Shown here: piece after piece, positions 50,632-60,153 of the stretch
Numbering within the stretch: the stretch's first letter is position 1
Layout of the letters: the number at the start of each line of letters is the position of its first letter
NCBI GenBank assembly: GCA_017465825.1
Contig: JAFTVI010000034.1
Span: 1 to 64,000, forward strand
Source of the DNA: Clostridia bacterium
GTDB lineage: Bacteria > Bacillota > Clostridia > Oscillospirales > Acutalibacteraceae
Length of the DNA stretch: 64,000 bases
Direction: 5' to 3'
Program-made: the position numbers and the translations under genes
The notes under the pieces: generated by a model
Told to the model about the DNA's origin: nothing
Seen by the model: the letters and a program-made list of their open reading frames with translations, nothing else
The model's database searches: none

Positions 50632-53028
50632 ATGATTACAGACGCAAAAACACTAAGAAATAAAATAATAGAAAAGCAATTTTCACGAATGAACGATATG
50701 CAGTTTGATGCTGTTACAACAGTAAAAGGTCCTCTGCTGATTCTTGCCGGTGCAGGCAGCGGTAAAACCACCGTGCTTGTTAACAGAATTGCATATCTTA
50801 TAAACTACGGAAACGCATACAACAACAATAATTTCAGATTTCCTTTAAACAATGAGGACATTGAGCTTCTCAACAGATATTACGAGGGTGATACATCGCT
50901 CGAGAGAGAGGCAAAACAGCTTCTCGCCTACGGTGCGCCAAAGCCCTGGGAGATTCTTGCTATTACGTTCACAAACAAAGCCGCAAATGAGCTTAAAGAG
51001 CGTCTTGCTAAGCTTTTGGGCGAGGATGACGGCAACAGCATCTGGGCAAGCACATTTCATTCCTGTTGTGTGCGTATTTTAAGGCGTGACGGTGAAAAGC
51101 TCGGTTATTCATCTCATTTTACAATTTACGATACCGACGATTCAAAACGAGTAATCAAAGAATGTCAGCGACTTCTGAATTTTGACGACAAATACATTCA
51201 GGCTAAGACCATTCTGGGTGAAATAAGCAGGGCAAAGGATTCTCTTATGACGCCTGCTGAATATCTCGACGAAAATCAGGCAGACCCGAGAAAAACAATA
51301 ATCGGCAGAGCTTATGAAAAATATCAGGAACTGCTCAAAAGTGCCGATGCTATGGACTTTGACGATATAATCGTAAACACGGTTAAGCTTCTTACCGAGC
51401 ATCCCGAAGTAAGAGAATATTATCAACACAAGTTCAAATATGTTATGGTTGACGAGTACCAGGATACAAACCACGCACAGTACAAGCTCACTTCACTGCT
51501 TGCAGGCGGCTATAAAAACATTTGTGTCGTTGGTGACGACGACCAGAGTATTTACAAATTCAGAGGCGCGACCATTGAAAACATACTGAAATTTGAGTTT
51601 CAGTACGACAATGCAAAAACCATAAGACTTGAGCAGAATTACCGCTCAACACAGAACATTCTTGATGCCGCAAACGCCGTTATTTCCAACAACTCCGAGC
51701 GTAAGGGCAAGACTCTGTGGACAGATAACGGTTCAGGCGAAAAATTGCTTATAAAAACATTATCCGATGATATAACTGAGGGTACGTTTGTAGCATCAAG
51801 CATTATGGATTCATCCTCAAAAGGCAAAAACTGGAGTGACCACGCAGTTCTTTACAGAATGAATGCCCAGTCTGCTACAATAGAACGTGCACTCGTAAGG
51901 GCAGGTATTCCCTACCGCATTATCGGCGGTCACCGTTTCTACGAGCGTAAGGAAGTCAAGGATATAGTTGCTTATCTTTCCGTCATATGCAACCCCAACG
52001 ATACTGTAAGGCTCAGAAGAATTATCAATGAGCCGAAAAGAGGTATCGGCGAGAGCACGATGAACAATGCGGCACGGATTGCGGATGCATTGGGCATAAG
52101 CCTTTACGAAGTTATAAGCCACGCAGACGAATATCCTGCGCTTGGCAGAGCGGCGGCTAAGCTGAATCAGTTTACAATGATGATTGATGAACTGCATAGC
52201 CTGAGAGAAACATTATCTCCGACCGAGCTTTACGAGCTGCTTTTAAGCAAAATCGGATATATTGAATTCCTTGCACTCGATAAGGACACATTCACGGACA
52301 GACTTGCAAACATCAACGAATTGGAGTCTAACATTCAGCGTTATATTGAGGAAAACCCCGACGAAGCAACGCTTGACGCATTCCTTGAGGATGTTGCGCT
52401 TATGTCCGACATTGACAATTACAATACTGATTCCGATGCGGTTGTGCTTATGACGCTCCATTCCGCAAAAGGACTTGAATTCCCTGTTGTATTCATTCCC
52501 GGAATGGAAAACGGAATTTTCCCCGGTATGCAGTCGATGTACAGCACTGCCGATATGGAAGAGGAACGCAGACTTGCGTATGTAGGCATAACGAGAGCAA
52601 AGGAAAAGCTTATTCTTTCCAACGCAAAAACAAGAATGCTTCACGGACAGACATCCTACAATCCGCCCTCCTGTTTCCTTGAAGAAATTCCGCCCGAGCT
52701 GACGATTGTTGAAAAACCGGCAAATCACTCGTATTCATTCGGCAGTTCTTCTTCATATCAGAACAGCGGCTACTCTGCAAAAAGCAGCACTTCATCAACC
52801 GGTGCAACACAAAGAACAGGCTATTCAGCAAGTCTTTATTCACAGAAACCGAAAGCTGCACCCTCTGTTGATTACAAAATCGGCGAAAAGGTCAGGCATA
52901 AAAAATTCGGCACAGGTATGATACTGTCCGTATCAAAAATGGGTAATGATATGCTGCTTGAAATAGCTTTTGACGAGGTTGGCACTAAAAAACTTATGGC
53001 AAAGGTTGCTCCGCTTGAAAAAATTTAA
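50632..53028 (+). CDS. pcrA: UvrD/PcrA-type DNA helicase
   Basis: A 798-residue superfamily 1 helicase. Motif I is AGAGSGKTT (39-47); Ia AITFTNKAANELKERL; II VDEYQDTN; III VVGDDDQSIYKFRGA; IV RLEQNYRST; V MTLHSAKGLEFPVVFIPGME; VI EEERRLAYVGITRAKE. A roughly 35-residue Asn-rich insertion lies between motifs I and Ia (about 60-97). The Ser/Tyr-rich linker and a C-terminal tudor-like domain (GEKVRHKKFGTGMILSV) match PcrA. It starts directly after the DivIVA-like stop and ends at a terminator. Confidence 0.95.
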   Translation: MITDAKTLRNKIIEKQFSRMNDMQFDAVTTVKGPLLILAGAGSGKTTVLVNRIAYLINYGNAYNNNNFRFPLNNEDIELLNRYYEGDTSLEREAKQLLAYGAPKPWEILAITFTNKAANELKERLAKLLGEDDGNSIWASTFHSCCVRILRRDGEKLGYSSHFTIYDTDDSKRVIKECQRLLNFDDKYIQAKTILGEISRAKDSLMTPAEYLDENQADPRKTIIGRAYEKYQELLKSADAMDFDDIIVNTVKLLTEHPEVREYYQHKFKYVMVDEYQDTNHAQYKLTSLLAGGYKNICVVGDDDQSIYKFRGATIENILKFEFQYDNAKTIRLEQNYRSTQNILDAANAVISNNSERKGKTLWTDNGSGEKLLIKTLSDDITEGTFVASSIMDSSSKGKNWSDHAVLYRMNAQSATIERALVRAGIPYRIIGGHRFYERKEVKDIVAYLSVICNPNDTVRLRRIINEPKRGIGESTMNNAARIADALGISLYEVISHADEYPALGRAAAKLNQFTMMIDELHSLRETLSPTELYELLLSKIGYIEFLALDKDTFTDRLANINELESNIQRYIEENPDEATLDAFLEDVALMSDIDNYNTDSDAVVLMTLHSAKGLEFPVVFIPGMENGIFPGMQSMYSTADMEEERRLAYVGITRAKEKLILSNAKTRMLHGQTSYNPPSCFLEEIPPELTIVEKPANHSYSFGSSSSYQNSGYSAKSSTSSTGATQRTGYSASLYSQKPKAAPSVDYKIGEKVRHKKFGTGMILSVSKMGNDMLLEIAFDEVGTKKLMAKVAPLEKI

Positions 53029-53033
53029 CAAAA

Positions 53034-53064
53034 AAAATTTCCCTCTGATTTCAGAGGGATTTTT
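53034..53064. terminator. Bidirectional terminator between pcrA and clpX
   Basis: TCCCTCTGA / TCAGAGGGA with loop TT, flanked by A-run and T-run, so usable on both strands. Confidence 0.9.
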
Positions 53065-53072
53065 GTTATTGA

Positions 53073-54368
53073 TTATGCGCCAGCGACAGAGGGTTTCTGT
53101 CTGTTTTCGATTCTTGACATATCGTGCTCAATTTCGGGCTGTACGCCGTCTGTGATACACTCTTTAGTGATTACGATACGGGAAACAGTCACATCTGACG
53201 GTACTGTATACATAATATCAAGAAGTGCTTTTTCCATAATGGCTCTCAGTCCGCGCGCGCCTGTTTTCTTTTCGAGTGCAAGCTCGGCAACTGCCTCAAG
53301 TGCATCATCATTGAACTCAATATCAACCTTATCCATTGCAAAAAGCTGTGTATACTGCTTGACAAGTGAGTTTTTAGGCTCTCTGAGTATGCGGACGAGT
53401 GATTCCTTATTGAGATTTTCAAGCGATGCCAGCACGGGAACACGACCGACAAGCTCTGGTATAAGACCGAATTTTACAAGGTCCTGAGGAATAACCTGTG
53501 ACATTACGTAATCGTAATCAAGCTCAGCCTTTGTTTTAACATCAGCCTCGAAGCCTAAAACTGAATTGCCGGTTCTCTTTTCAATAATCTTTTCAATTCC
53601 GTCAAACGCACCGCCGCAGATAAACAGGATATTGGTTGTATTGATCTGTATAAAATCCTGCTGAGGATGCTTTCTGCCGCCCTGAGGAGGAACATTTGCA
53701 ACCGTTCCTTCAAGAATCTTAAGAAGTGCCTGCTGAACGCCCTCACCGCTTACATCCCTTGTGATAGAGGGATTTTCACTGCGACGTGAAATTTTGTCGA
53801 TTTCATCAACATATATAATGCCTCTCTCGGCTCTTTCTATATCAAAATCAGCGGCCTGAATAAGGCGGAGAAGGATATTTTCAACGTCCTCACCTACATA
53901 GCCTGCTTCGGTAAGAGTTGTAGCGTCTGCAATAGCAAAAGGTACATCGAGAATCTTTGCAAGAGTCTGGGCAAGCATAGTTTTACCCACACCTGTGGGA
54001 CCGAGCATAAGAACGTTGCTCTTCTGTATATCAACATCACAGTTCTGTGAAAAATATATTCTCTTATAATGGTTATATACTGCAACAGAAAGGGCAACCT
54101 TGGCGTTATCCTGACCGATTACATATTCGTCGAGCTTTGCCTTGATTTCGTGAGGTTTGGGAAGATTTCTTCTTGAAACTGTGCCGCTTTTCTTTTTCGG
54201 TGCATCATAGAATTCTTCTTCCTCAACGATGGCTGTGCAAAGCATTGTACACTCATCGCAGATATAAACATTTTTCGGGCCTGCTATCATTTTACGAACC
54301 ATATCCTGAGTTTTGCCGCAAAACGAACAGCGAACCTCATTTTCTCTTGAATCATCATTTTTAGCCAA
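53073..54368 (-). CDS. clpX: ATP-dependent Clp protease ATP-binding subunit ClpX
   Basis: A 431-residue AAA+ unfoldase. The N-terminal zinc domain uses C14, C17, C37 and C40. Walker A is GPTGVGKT, Walker [11 protein letters not shown], and the pore loop region [15 protein letters not shown] is intact. It feeds substrates to ClpP, the upstream gene. The start is probably the TTG at 54368, 11 bases after AGGAG; no in-frame ATG fits. A hairpin with a short T-run lies between clpP and clpX. Confidence 0.96.
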   Translation of the reverse strand: MAKNDDSRENEVRCSFCGKTQDMVRKMIAGPKNVYICDECTMLCTAIVEEEEFYDAPKKKSGTVSRRNLPKPHEIKAKLDEYVIGQDNAKVALSVAVYNHYKRIYFSQNCDVDIQKSNVLMLGPTGVGKTMLAQTLAKILDVPFAIADATTLTEAGYVGEDVENILLRLIQAADFDIERAERGIIYVDEIDKISRRSENPSITRDVSGEGVQQALLKILEGTVANVPPQGGRKHPQQDFIQINTTNILFICGGAFDGIEKIIEKRTGNSVLGFEADVKTKAELDYDYVMSQVIPQDLVKFGLIPELVGRVPVLASLENLNKESLVRILREPKNSLVKQYTQLFAMDKVDIEFNDDALEAVAELALEKKTGARGLRAIMEKALLDIMYTVPSDVTVSRIVITKECITDGVQPEIEHDMSRIENRQKPSVAGA

Positions 54369-54408
54369 TGAAAATCCAACTCCTAACAACAATATAATAA
54401 TGCAAGTC

Positions 54409-54439
54409 AAAAGTCGGGTAAACGAGAAATCTACCCGAC
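54409..54439 (-). terminator. Attenuator-like hairpin between clpP and clpX
   Basis: Minus strand GTCGGGTA / TACCCGAC stem followed by TTTT only; likely partial termination separating clpP and clpX levels. Confidence 0.6.
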
Positions 54440-54448
54440 CTGCTGATT

Positions 54449-55030
54449 TTATCTGTTTTTGATAACCTTATCTATAAGGCCGTAATCGAGAGCTTCCTGC
54501 GCAGTCATATAATTGTCACGCTCAGTATCTCTGTAGATTTCCTCAATAGATCTGCCTGTATTTTCGGCAAGGATTCTGTTGAGGTTTTCTTTAGTTTTGA
54601 GTATCTGTTTTGCCATAATTTCAATTTCTGTAGCCTGACCCTGAGCACCGCCGAGAGGCTGGTGAATCATAATCAGACTGTTGGGAAGAGAAAACCTCTT
54701 GCCCTTAGCGCCGGAGGAGAGAAGGAATGCGCCCATTGAAGCGGCCATACCCATACAGATTGTTGAAACATCGCACTTGATGTACTGCATTGTATCATAG
54801 ATAGCCATACCTGCAGATACAGAGCCGCCGGGGCTGTTGATGTAAAGACTGATGTCCTTATCTGCATCCTGACCTTCAAGGAAAAGCAGCTGTGCAACAA
54901 CAAGACTTGCAGTTGCGTCATTTACTTCGTCGGAAAGAACGATGATTCTGTCATTGAGCAAGCGGGAATAGATATCGTACGCACGCTCGCCTCTGTTTGT
55001 CTGTTCAATAACGGTAGGTACTAATGCCAT
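54449..55030 (-). CDS. clpP: ATP-dependent Clp protease proteolytic subunit
   Basis: A 193-residue serine protease with the triad S98 ([10 protein letters not shown]), H123 (MIHQPLGG) and D172 ([10 protein letters not shown]). [18 protein letters not shown] is the conserved oligomerisation and head region. It forms tetradecamers with ClpX or other Clp ATPases. It lies 57 bp downstream of tig, in the standard tig-clpP-clpX order. The start follows AGGAGGTTAATTTATT. Confidence 0.97.
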   Translation of the reverse strand: MALVPTVIEQTNRGERAYDIYSRLLNDRIIVLSDEVNDATASLVVAQLLFLEGQDADKDISLYINSPGGSVSAGMAIYDTMQYIKCDVSTICMGMAASMGAFLLSSGAKGKRFSLPNSLIMIHQPLGGAQGQATEIEIMAKQILKTKENLNRILAENTGRSIEEIYRDTERDNYMTAQEALDYGLIDKVIKNR

Positions 55031-55087
55031 AATAAATTAACCTCCTATATCTCAGATTATAGCACTTAAACTCAAATAATATTCAGA

Positions 55088-56461
55088 TTATTCAGCTGTT
55101 GCTTCAGAATTTTCCTCTGCGGGAGCTTCTGCCTTGTCAGCAGCCTTCTTTGTTGACTTCTTAGCAGCTGTCTTTCTGGGTTTTGTTGCCTTTGCGCTTG
55201 AAACGATAAGCTCAATAGCCTTCTGTGAAGTGATGTCGCCCTTAGCTGTCTTTTCAGGAATCATTGACTTGATCTGATCAAGCTCGATGCCGTAGCCGTC
55301 AGCAAACTTCTGGTAGTGAGCTTCGATTTCCTCTGCTGTAGCTTCGATACCTTCAAGAGCAACGATCTTCTCGATAGCGAGAACAAGCTTAACGTCCTTT
55401 TCAGCCTGTGCCTTGTATGTTTCTCTTACAGCCTTTTCATCCATACCGATGTACTTGATGTATGTCTTGAAATCAAGACCCTGCATCTGAAGTCTGTAAT
55501 CCATATCGTTAATCATATCGTCGATTGCTTTTTCAACCATACAATCGGGAATCTCGCCCTTAACTGATTCGCAAACCATATCAAGAAGCTTTGATTCAAA
55601 AGCCTTGTCAGCAGAAGCCTGCTTGGATTCTGTCATTTTCTTTTCGATGTCTGCCTTGAGTTCATCAACTGTGTCGAACTCGCTTACATCCTTAACGAAC
55701 TCGTCATCAAGCTCGGGGATTTCCTTAACCTTGATACCGTGAATCTTGATTTTGAATACTACGGGCTTGCCTGCAAGATCCTCTGCGTGATACTCCTCGG
55801 GGAATGTAACGTTAATGTCGAACTCTTCGCCGATATTGTGACCGATGATCTGTTCCTCAAAGCCGGGGATAAACTGACCGCCGCCGATCTCAAGGTCAAA
55901 TTCTTCTGCCTTGCCGCCGTCGAATGCTACGCCGTCGTTGAAGCCTTCATAGTCGATTGTTGCGATGTCGCCGTTTTCAACAGCTCTGTCATCAACGTCA
56001 ACAATTCTTGCGTTATCTTCAAGCTTCTTTGTGATTTCAGCCTGAACTTCTTCTGCTGTAACTGTAACAGACTCTTTCTCTGCCTTAAGACCTTTGTACT
56101 CGCCGATCTCAACCTCAGGCTTTACTGTAACCTTACAGGAGAGCTCAACGCCTTCTTTGCCTACAGACTTGATATCAAAATCAAAGGGATTTGATACAGC
56201 GTCGATACCTGCTTCTTCTACTGCTGCTTCGTATGCATCGGGAAATGCAATTTCAAGCGCATCATCATAAAAAACGCCTTCGCCGTAATACTTCTCAATA
56301 AAAGCTTTGGGAGCTTTACCCTTTCTGAAACCGGGAACTGCAATCTGACCCTTTACCTTATTGTAAGCCTTGGTGCAAGCAGAAGCAAATGCTTCGCCGT
56401 CGATAGAAAGCTCAATGGTAACTTCATTTGTACCGGTTTTTTCACAAGATTTTAAACTCAT
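55088..56461 (-). CDS. tig: Trigger factor
   Basis: A 457-residue ribosome-bound chaperone and prolyl isomerase. The N-terminal ribosome-binding signature is VPGFRKGKAPKAFIEKYYGEGVF; the FKBP-type domain follows (ENGDIATIDYEGFNDGVAFD), then the helical chaperone region. The last 40 residues are a Lys/Ala/Glu-rich tail (TKPRKTAAKKSTKKAADKAE) not found in standard trigger factor. The start follows GGAGG at ten bases. A TGGAAA-N17-TATAAT promoter lies upstream, with a palindrome (56479-56495) in the leader. Confidence 0.96.
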   Translation of the reverse strand: MSLKSCEKTGTNEVTIELSIDGEAFASACTKAYNKVKGQIAVPGFRKGKAPKAFIEKYYGEGVFYDDALEIAFPDAYEAAVEEAGIDAVSNPFDFDIKSVGKEGVELSCKVTVKPEVEIGEYKGLKAEKESVTVTAEEVQAEITKKLEDNARIVDVDDRAVENGDIATIDYEGFNDGVAFDGGKAEEFDLEIGGGQFIPGFEEQIIGHNIGEEFDINVTFPEEYHAEDLAGKPVVFKIKIHGIKVKEIPELDDEFVKDVSEFDTVDELKADIEKKMTESKQASADKAFESKLLDMVCESVKGEIPDCMVEKAIDDMINDMDYRLQMQGLDFKTYIKYIGMDEKAVRETYKAQAEKDVKLVLAIEKIVALEGIEATAEEIEAHYQKFADGYGIELDQIKSMIPEKTAKGDITSQKAIELIVSSAKATKPRKTAAKKSTKKAADKAEAPAEENSEATAE

Positions 56462-56581
56462 TTCTGATTTTCCTCCATTCTCATATGATATGAGAGTTTT
56501 TAACTTGTATATTATAACAAATCCAATACCAAATTTCCACTATTTTTTTAAAAATAATAAAAAAAATATATTATTTATTTG

Positions 56582-57268
56582 TTACTTTTCTATTAACTTT
56601 GGACAAAATTTTAAATAATCTGCTGAAATCAATGAAAATTTTATACCGTCACGGACAAAATTTTCGAATCTGCCTGTTGTATCACCGTGAATGTGTCCGA
56701 AATAGCATCTTTTAATTTCATACTCTGTCAAGACGGAATAAATTTCTTCGCAAACTCTGTCATCAAACACCGGCGGATAGTGCAAAAATACTATGGGTTC
56801 TTTATCCTCTGCCAGACCGCCTTCAATGGAGCGTCTTAATCTTTCTCTTTCGCGAAGTATGACTTTTTTATCACTCTCGGGTGAATCGTAAAACCAGCCT
56901 CTTGTGCCGCAGATTGAATAATCACCGTATGTGTACGAATTATTAAACAGGAAGCTTATCGTATCAAAATTGTTATCACGGATATAATTATTCATTTTGG
57001 TGAGCGATTCCCACCAGTAGTCGTGATTTCCTTTGAGAATTATCTTACTGCCGTTGAGCCTGTTTATAAAATCAAAATCCGAATAGCAATCTTTCAGATG
57101 CATTGCCCAGGAAATATCACCGTTTATCACAACGGTATCTTTTTCGCTGACAACAGCATTCCACTGCTTTTCAAGACGTTCAACATAGTTGTCCCACCCA
57201 CGGAATATATCCATCGGTTTATCTTCACCCAGAGATAAATGTGTGTCGCCGATTGCAAACAATGCCAT
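56582..57268 (-). CDS. Calcineurin-like metallophosphoesterase
   Basis: A 228-residue phosphoesterase with the full dinuclear metal motif set: FAIGDTHLS, VVINGDISWAM, ILKGNHDYWW, VFLHYPPVF and CYFGHIHGDTTG. Substrate unknown. The ATG at 57268 follows AAAGGAGGCTTCGTA; the frame extends to 57286 without support. It is a single gene between tig and the DUF1540 gene. Confidence 0.88.
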   Translation of the reverse strand: MALFAIGDTHLSLGEDKPMDIFRGWDNYVERLEKQWNAVVSEKDTVVINGDISWAMHLKDCYSDFDFINRLNGSKIILKGNHDYWWESLTKMNNYIRDNNFDTISFLFNNSYTYGDYSICGTRGWFYDSPESDKKVILRERERLRRSIEGGLAEDKEPIVFLHYPPVFDDRVCEEIYSVLTEYEIKRCYFGHIHGDTTGRFENFVRDGIKFSLISADYLKFCPKLIEK

Positions 57269-57386
57269 TACGAAGCCTCCTTTCAAAGGAAAAAATTAAC
57301 AATAATATCTGCCTATGCAACAGTCATAATATGAACGAGAGATGTCTCTTTAATATACAGACCGAAGGGTCAAAAGGTGTTGCTTT

Positions 57387-57557
57387 ATGAATAAAAACGG
57401 TAACCAGATTAAATGCGAAGCTAAAAACTGCATTCATCACGAGGGCAAGGACACTTGCACAGCAAACTGCATTCAGGTAGGCACATACAATGCCTGCGCT
57501 TGCGGCGAAACAGTTTGTTCAACTTTTGAACTTAACCAGAATGCTGTAAACGGCTAA
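57387..57557 (+). CDS. DUF1540 cysteine-rich small protein
   Basis: A 56-residue protein with seven cysteines (C10, C15, C24, C28, C37, C39, C44), including CEAKNC, CTANCIQVGTY and CACGETVCSTF. This spacing is the DUF1540 pattern, common in spore-forming Clostridia and possibly metal-binding. The ATG follows AAAGGTG at eight bases and a terminator follows the stop. No function is known. Confidence 0.85.
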   Translation: MNKNGNQIKCEAKNCIHHEGKDTCTANCIQVGTYNACACGETVCSTFELNQNAVNG

Positions 57558-57568
57558 GCAAGCAACAA

Positions 57569-57600
57569 AGAGGGCGGCACAAACCGTCCTCTGAGTTTTT
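57569..57600. terminator. Bidirectional terminator between DUF1540 gene and thrC
   Basis: AGAGG-G-CGG / CCG-T-CCTCT stem with loop CACAAA, followed by GAGTTTTT. Confidence 0.8.
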
Positions 57601-57609
57601 ACATAATAA

Positions 57610-59109
57610 TCATCCGATACCGAGCATATTGAAAACGACTTTTCTCATACTGTCGGAATCCTTATCGCAAACGTTGGTGAATCTTACTTCTTTATCTTTA
57701 AGACCGCTGAGCTGAGCAGGAGCGGAAACCTTTGTAAGCTCTTCAAGCTCTTTAACCATTTCAAACTCATCGCCGTCAGCTTTGCCTGTAAGAGCAGAAA
57801 GAACGCTTGCACCGAACTTGTAAGGACTTGCAGTTGATGCGATAACAACAGGTGTCATATCGCCTGTTTCATTACGGTAGTCTTCACATACCTTGATTGC
57901 AACAGCAGTATGTGTATCGCTGAGATAATTGTACTTTTCGTATACATCGTGGATAGTCTGCTTTGTTTCTTCGTCGGAGCAACAGCCTGCAGAGTAAACT
58001 TCATTGATTTTTGCAAGAACATCAGCTGAAATTTCAAACGTGCCGTTTTCCTTAAGTGATGCATAAAGAGCATTTACAGCGCCGTCGTCCTCATCGTGAA
58101 GCATAAACATAAGTCTTTCAAGGTTGGAAGAAATAAGGATATCCATTGAGGGAGATATTGTTGCATAAAAATCTCTGTTTTTATCGTATTTACCTGTTTT
58201 AATAAAGTCGGTAAGCACATTATTCGCATTGGATGCACAGATAAGCTTTTCAAGAGGAAGTCCCATTTTCATAGCGTAATTTGCGGCAAGGATATTGCCG
58301 AAGTTACCTGTGGGAACAACTACGTTGATTTTGTCACCAAGCTCGATCTTACCCTGCTTTAACATATCGCAGTATGCAGAGAAGTAGTATACAATCTGGG
58401 GAACAAGTCTGCCCCAGTTGATTGAGTTTGCAGAGGAGAAAACAAGGTTATTTTCAGCAAAAACCTTTTTGATTTCATCATCAGTAAAGATAGCCTTAAC
58501 ACCCGACTGCGCATCGTCAAAGTTGCCGTTGATAGCGCAAACGCCTACGTTATTACCCTCCTGTGTGCACATCTGACGCTTCTGCATAGGGCTTACACCG
58601 TCTTCGGGATAGAAAACGAGAATCTTTGTGGAGTCAACATCCTTGAAGCCTTCAAGAGCGGCTTTACCTGTATCGCCCGAAGTTGCAACGAGAATTACAA
58701 TTTCCTTATCCTTGAGTGTCTTTTTGGATGAACCTATAAGCAGATGAGGAAGGAGCTGAAGAGCCATATCCTTGAATGCACAGGTAGGACCGTGCCACAG
58801 CTCGAGAATATTGACATTGTCGTGAAGATTTACAACGGGAGCAACCTCTGCGGAGGAGAATTTACCCTCTTTGTATGCGCCTTCAACAAATGCAGAAATT
58901 TCATCTTCAGAAAAATCTGTAAGGTAAAGAGCAAGAACCTTTTTTGCTCTTTCAATATAAGTCATATCCTTCATTGAAGCTATAAAATCAAGAGAAACCT
59001 GAGGAATTTCACAGGGCACGAAAAGACCGCCCTCAGCTGAAATACCTCTTGTGATTGCTTCGGCAGAAGTAACTTTAAGTGATTTGTCACGAGTTGATGT
59101 ATAAATCAT
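57610..59109 (-). CDS. thrC: Threonine synthase
   Basis: A 499-residue PLP enzyme converting phosphohomoserine to threonine. The PLP lysine is K113 in LWHGPTCAFKDMALQ. ATSGDTGKAALEGF, SSANSINWGRLVPQIVYYF and PTGNFGNILAANYA are typical of the long ThrC class. It has its own promoter, so it is a single-gene unit here, without hom or thrB next to it. The start follows AAAGGA at about ten bases. Confidence 0.96.
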   Translation of the reverse strand: MIYTSTRDKSLKVTSAEAITRGISAEGGLFVPCEIPQVSLDFIASMKDMTYIERAKKVLALYLTDFSEDEISAFVEGAYKEGKFSSAEVAPVVNLHDNVNILELWHGPTCAFKDMALQLLPHLLIGSSKKTLKDKEIVILVATSGDTGKAALEGFKDVDSTKILVFYPEDGVSPMQKRQMCTQEGNNVGVCAINGNFDDAQSGVKAIFTDDEIKKVFAENNLVFSSANSINWGRLVPQIVYYFSAYCDMLKQGKIELGDKINVVVPTGNFGNILAANYAMKMGLPLEKLICASNANNVLTDFIKTGKYDKNRDFYATISPSMDILISSNLERLMFMLHDEDDGAVNALYASLKENGTFEISADVLAKINEVYSAGCCSDEETKQTIHDVYEKYNYLSDTHTAVAIKVCEDYRNETGDMTPVVIASTASPYKFGASVLSALTGKADGDEFEMVKELEELTKVSAPAQLSGLKDKEVRFTNVCDKDSDSMRKVVFNMLGIG

Positions 59110-59155
59110 TGTTAATACATCCTTTCATTAAGTGTCATAAATTAAATCAAATGCA

Positions 59156-59184
59156 AGTATAGCAGAATTTTAATTATTTGTAAA
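59156..59184 (-). promoter_or_regulatory. thrC promoter
   Basis: Minus strand TTTACA (59179-59184), 17-bp spacer, TATACT (59156-59161). Confidence 0.7.
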
Positions 59185-59203
59185 TAGCTGTTTTATAAAA
59201 AAA

Positions 59204-59557
59204 TCAAAAAGCGTTTTCAATATGTCGGACCGCGTATTTATCATCCGTTAAAATGATTTCGATAATATCATAACGGACGAGCTTTACTATGTTGTATGCT
59301 GAAATAAAAGCCGCCGCCGCTGATTTGACATTTTCCTCTTTTTTATAATCTACAGCATCCGACGGAGGAAACATACCGCCCTCTCTGCGTGTTTTGACCT
59401 CAATTATACAAAGCAAATTATCAAGCTCAGCAATAATATCAATTTCGCCCGTTTTGGTTTTGTAGTTTGCCGCTACAATCGTATATCCCTTACGGCGGAG
59501 ATACTGCGCCGCACGCATTTCTCCGATAAGACCTGTTTTTCTCGGTTCAGCTATCAT
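59204..59557 (-). CDS. yraN: YraN/UPF0102 family nuclease-fold protein
   Basis: A 117-residue protein with the restriction-endonuclease-like core of UPF0102: GLIGEMRAAQYLRRKGY, YKTKTGEIDIIAE and LLCIIEVKTRR (E...D...E-x-K). It is consistently next to rnhB in bacteria and may act in DNA or Holliday-junction processing; activity is not established. It overlaps the rnhB stop by four bases and is the last gene of the rbgA-rnhB-yraN operon. Confidence 0.92.
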   Translation of the reverse strand: MIAEPRKTGLIGEMRAAQYLRRKGYTIVAANYKTKTGEIDIIAELDNLLCIIEVKTRREGGMFPPSDAVDYKKEENVKSAAAAFISAYNIVKLVRYDIIEIILTDDKYAVRHIENAF

Positions 59558-60153
59558 TTATCAAGAATCTTTTTAAGAAATGATTTTCTGTGGTCGGGCA
59601 AAATGCCGTACTGTTCAATCTTTTCATAGTGAAGCTTCGTGCCGTAGCCTTTATGCTTTTCGAACTCATACTCGGGATGTCTTTCGGCTAATTCACGCAT
59701 ATATCTGTCCCTGCTGACTTTTGCAAGAATGGATGCTGCCGAAATTGAAATTGATTTCGCATCACCTTTGACTATTGTGGTTTCTTCATATCCCGTGCAC
59801 GGCTTTCTGTTGCCGTCAACAAGCACAAGGTCGGGTTCTACACCCATATTTTCAACCGCCCTCTTCATAGCAAGAAATGTGGCGTTGAGAATATTTATTT
59901 GGTCAATTTCCGTTTCGGTTGCAAAGCCTATACCGTATGCGACTGCGTTTTCAATGATCGTATCAAAAATCTGCTCACGCTTTTTTTCGCTGATTTTTTT
60001 TGAATCGTTGATGCCCATATTCTCAAGTCCGTCGGGAAGGATTACGGCAGCAGCGTAGACGGGTCCTGCAAGCGGACCTCTGCCTGCTTCATCCACACCG
60101 CAGACGATTTTATATCCGTCAAGATGTGCCTGTTTTTCAAATTCGTATGTCAT
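59554..60153 (-). CDS. rnhB: Ribonuclease HII
   Basis: A 199-residue enzyme that removes ribonucleotides embedded in DNA. The acidic site begins with D21-E22 in GVDEAGRGPLAGPVYAAAV; NDSKKISEKKRE, VDGNRKP and SAASILAKVSRDRYM are conserved. The start codon overlaps the rbgA stop (ATGA), with GGAGTGGG as ribosome site. Confidence 0.96.
   Translation of the reverse strand: MTYEFEKQAHLDGYKIVCGVDEAGRGPLAGPVYAAAVILPDGLENMGINDSKKISEKKREQIFDTIIENAVAYGIGFATETEIDQINILNATFLAMKRAVENMGVEPDLVLVDGNRKPCTGYEETTIVKGDAKSISISAASILAKVSRDRYMRELAERHPEYEFEKHKGYGTKLHYEKIEQYGILPDHRKSFLKKILDK

Noticed and set aside
52243-52728. 161-residue minus-strand ORF
   Set aside because: It is antisense to pcrA motifs IV-VI.
55739-56194. 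151-residue plus-strand ORF with many Cys
   Set aside because: It is antisense to trigger factor; composition reflects the reverse of Lys/Glu-rich coding DNA.
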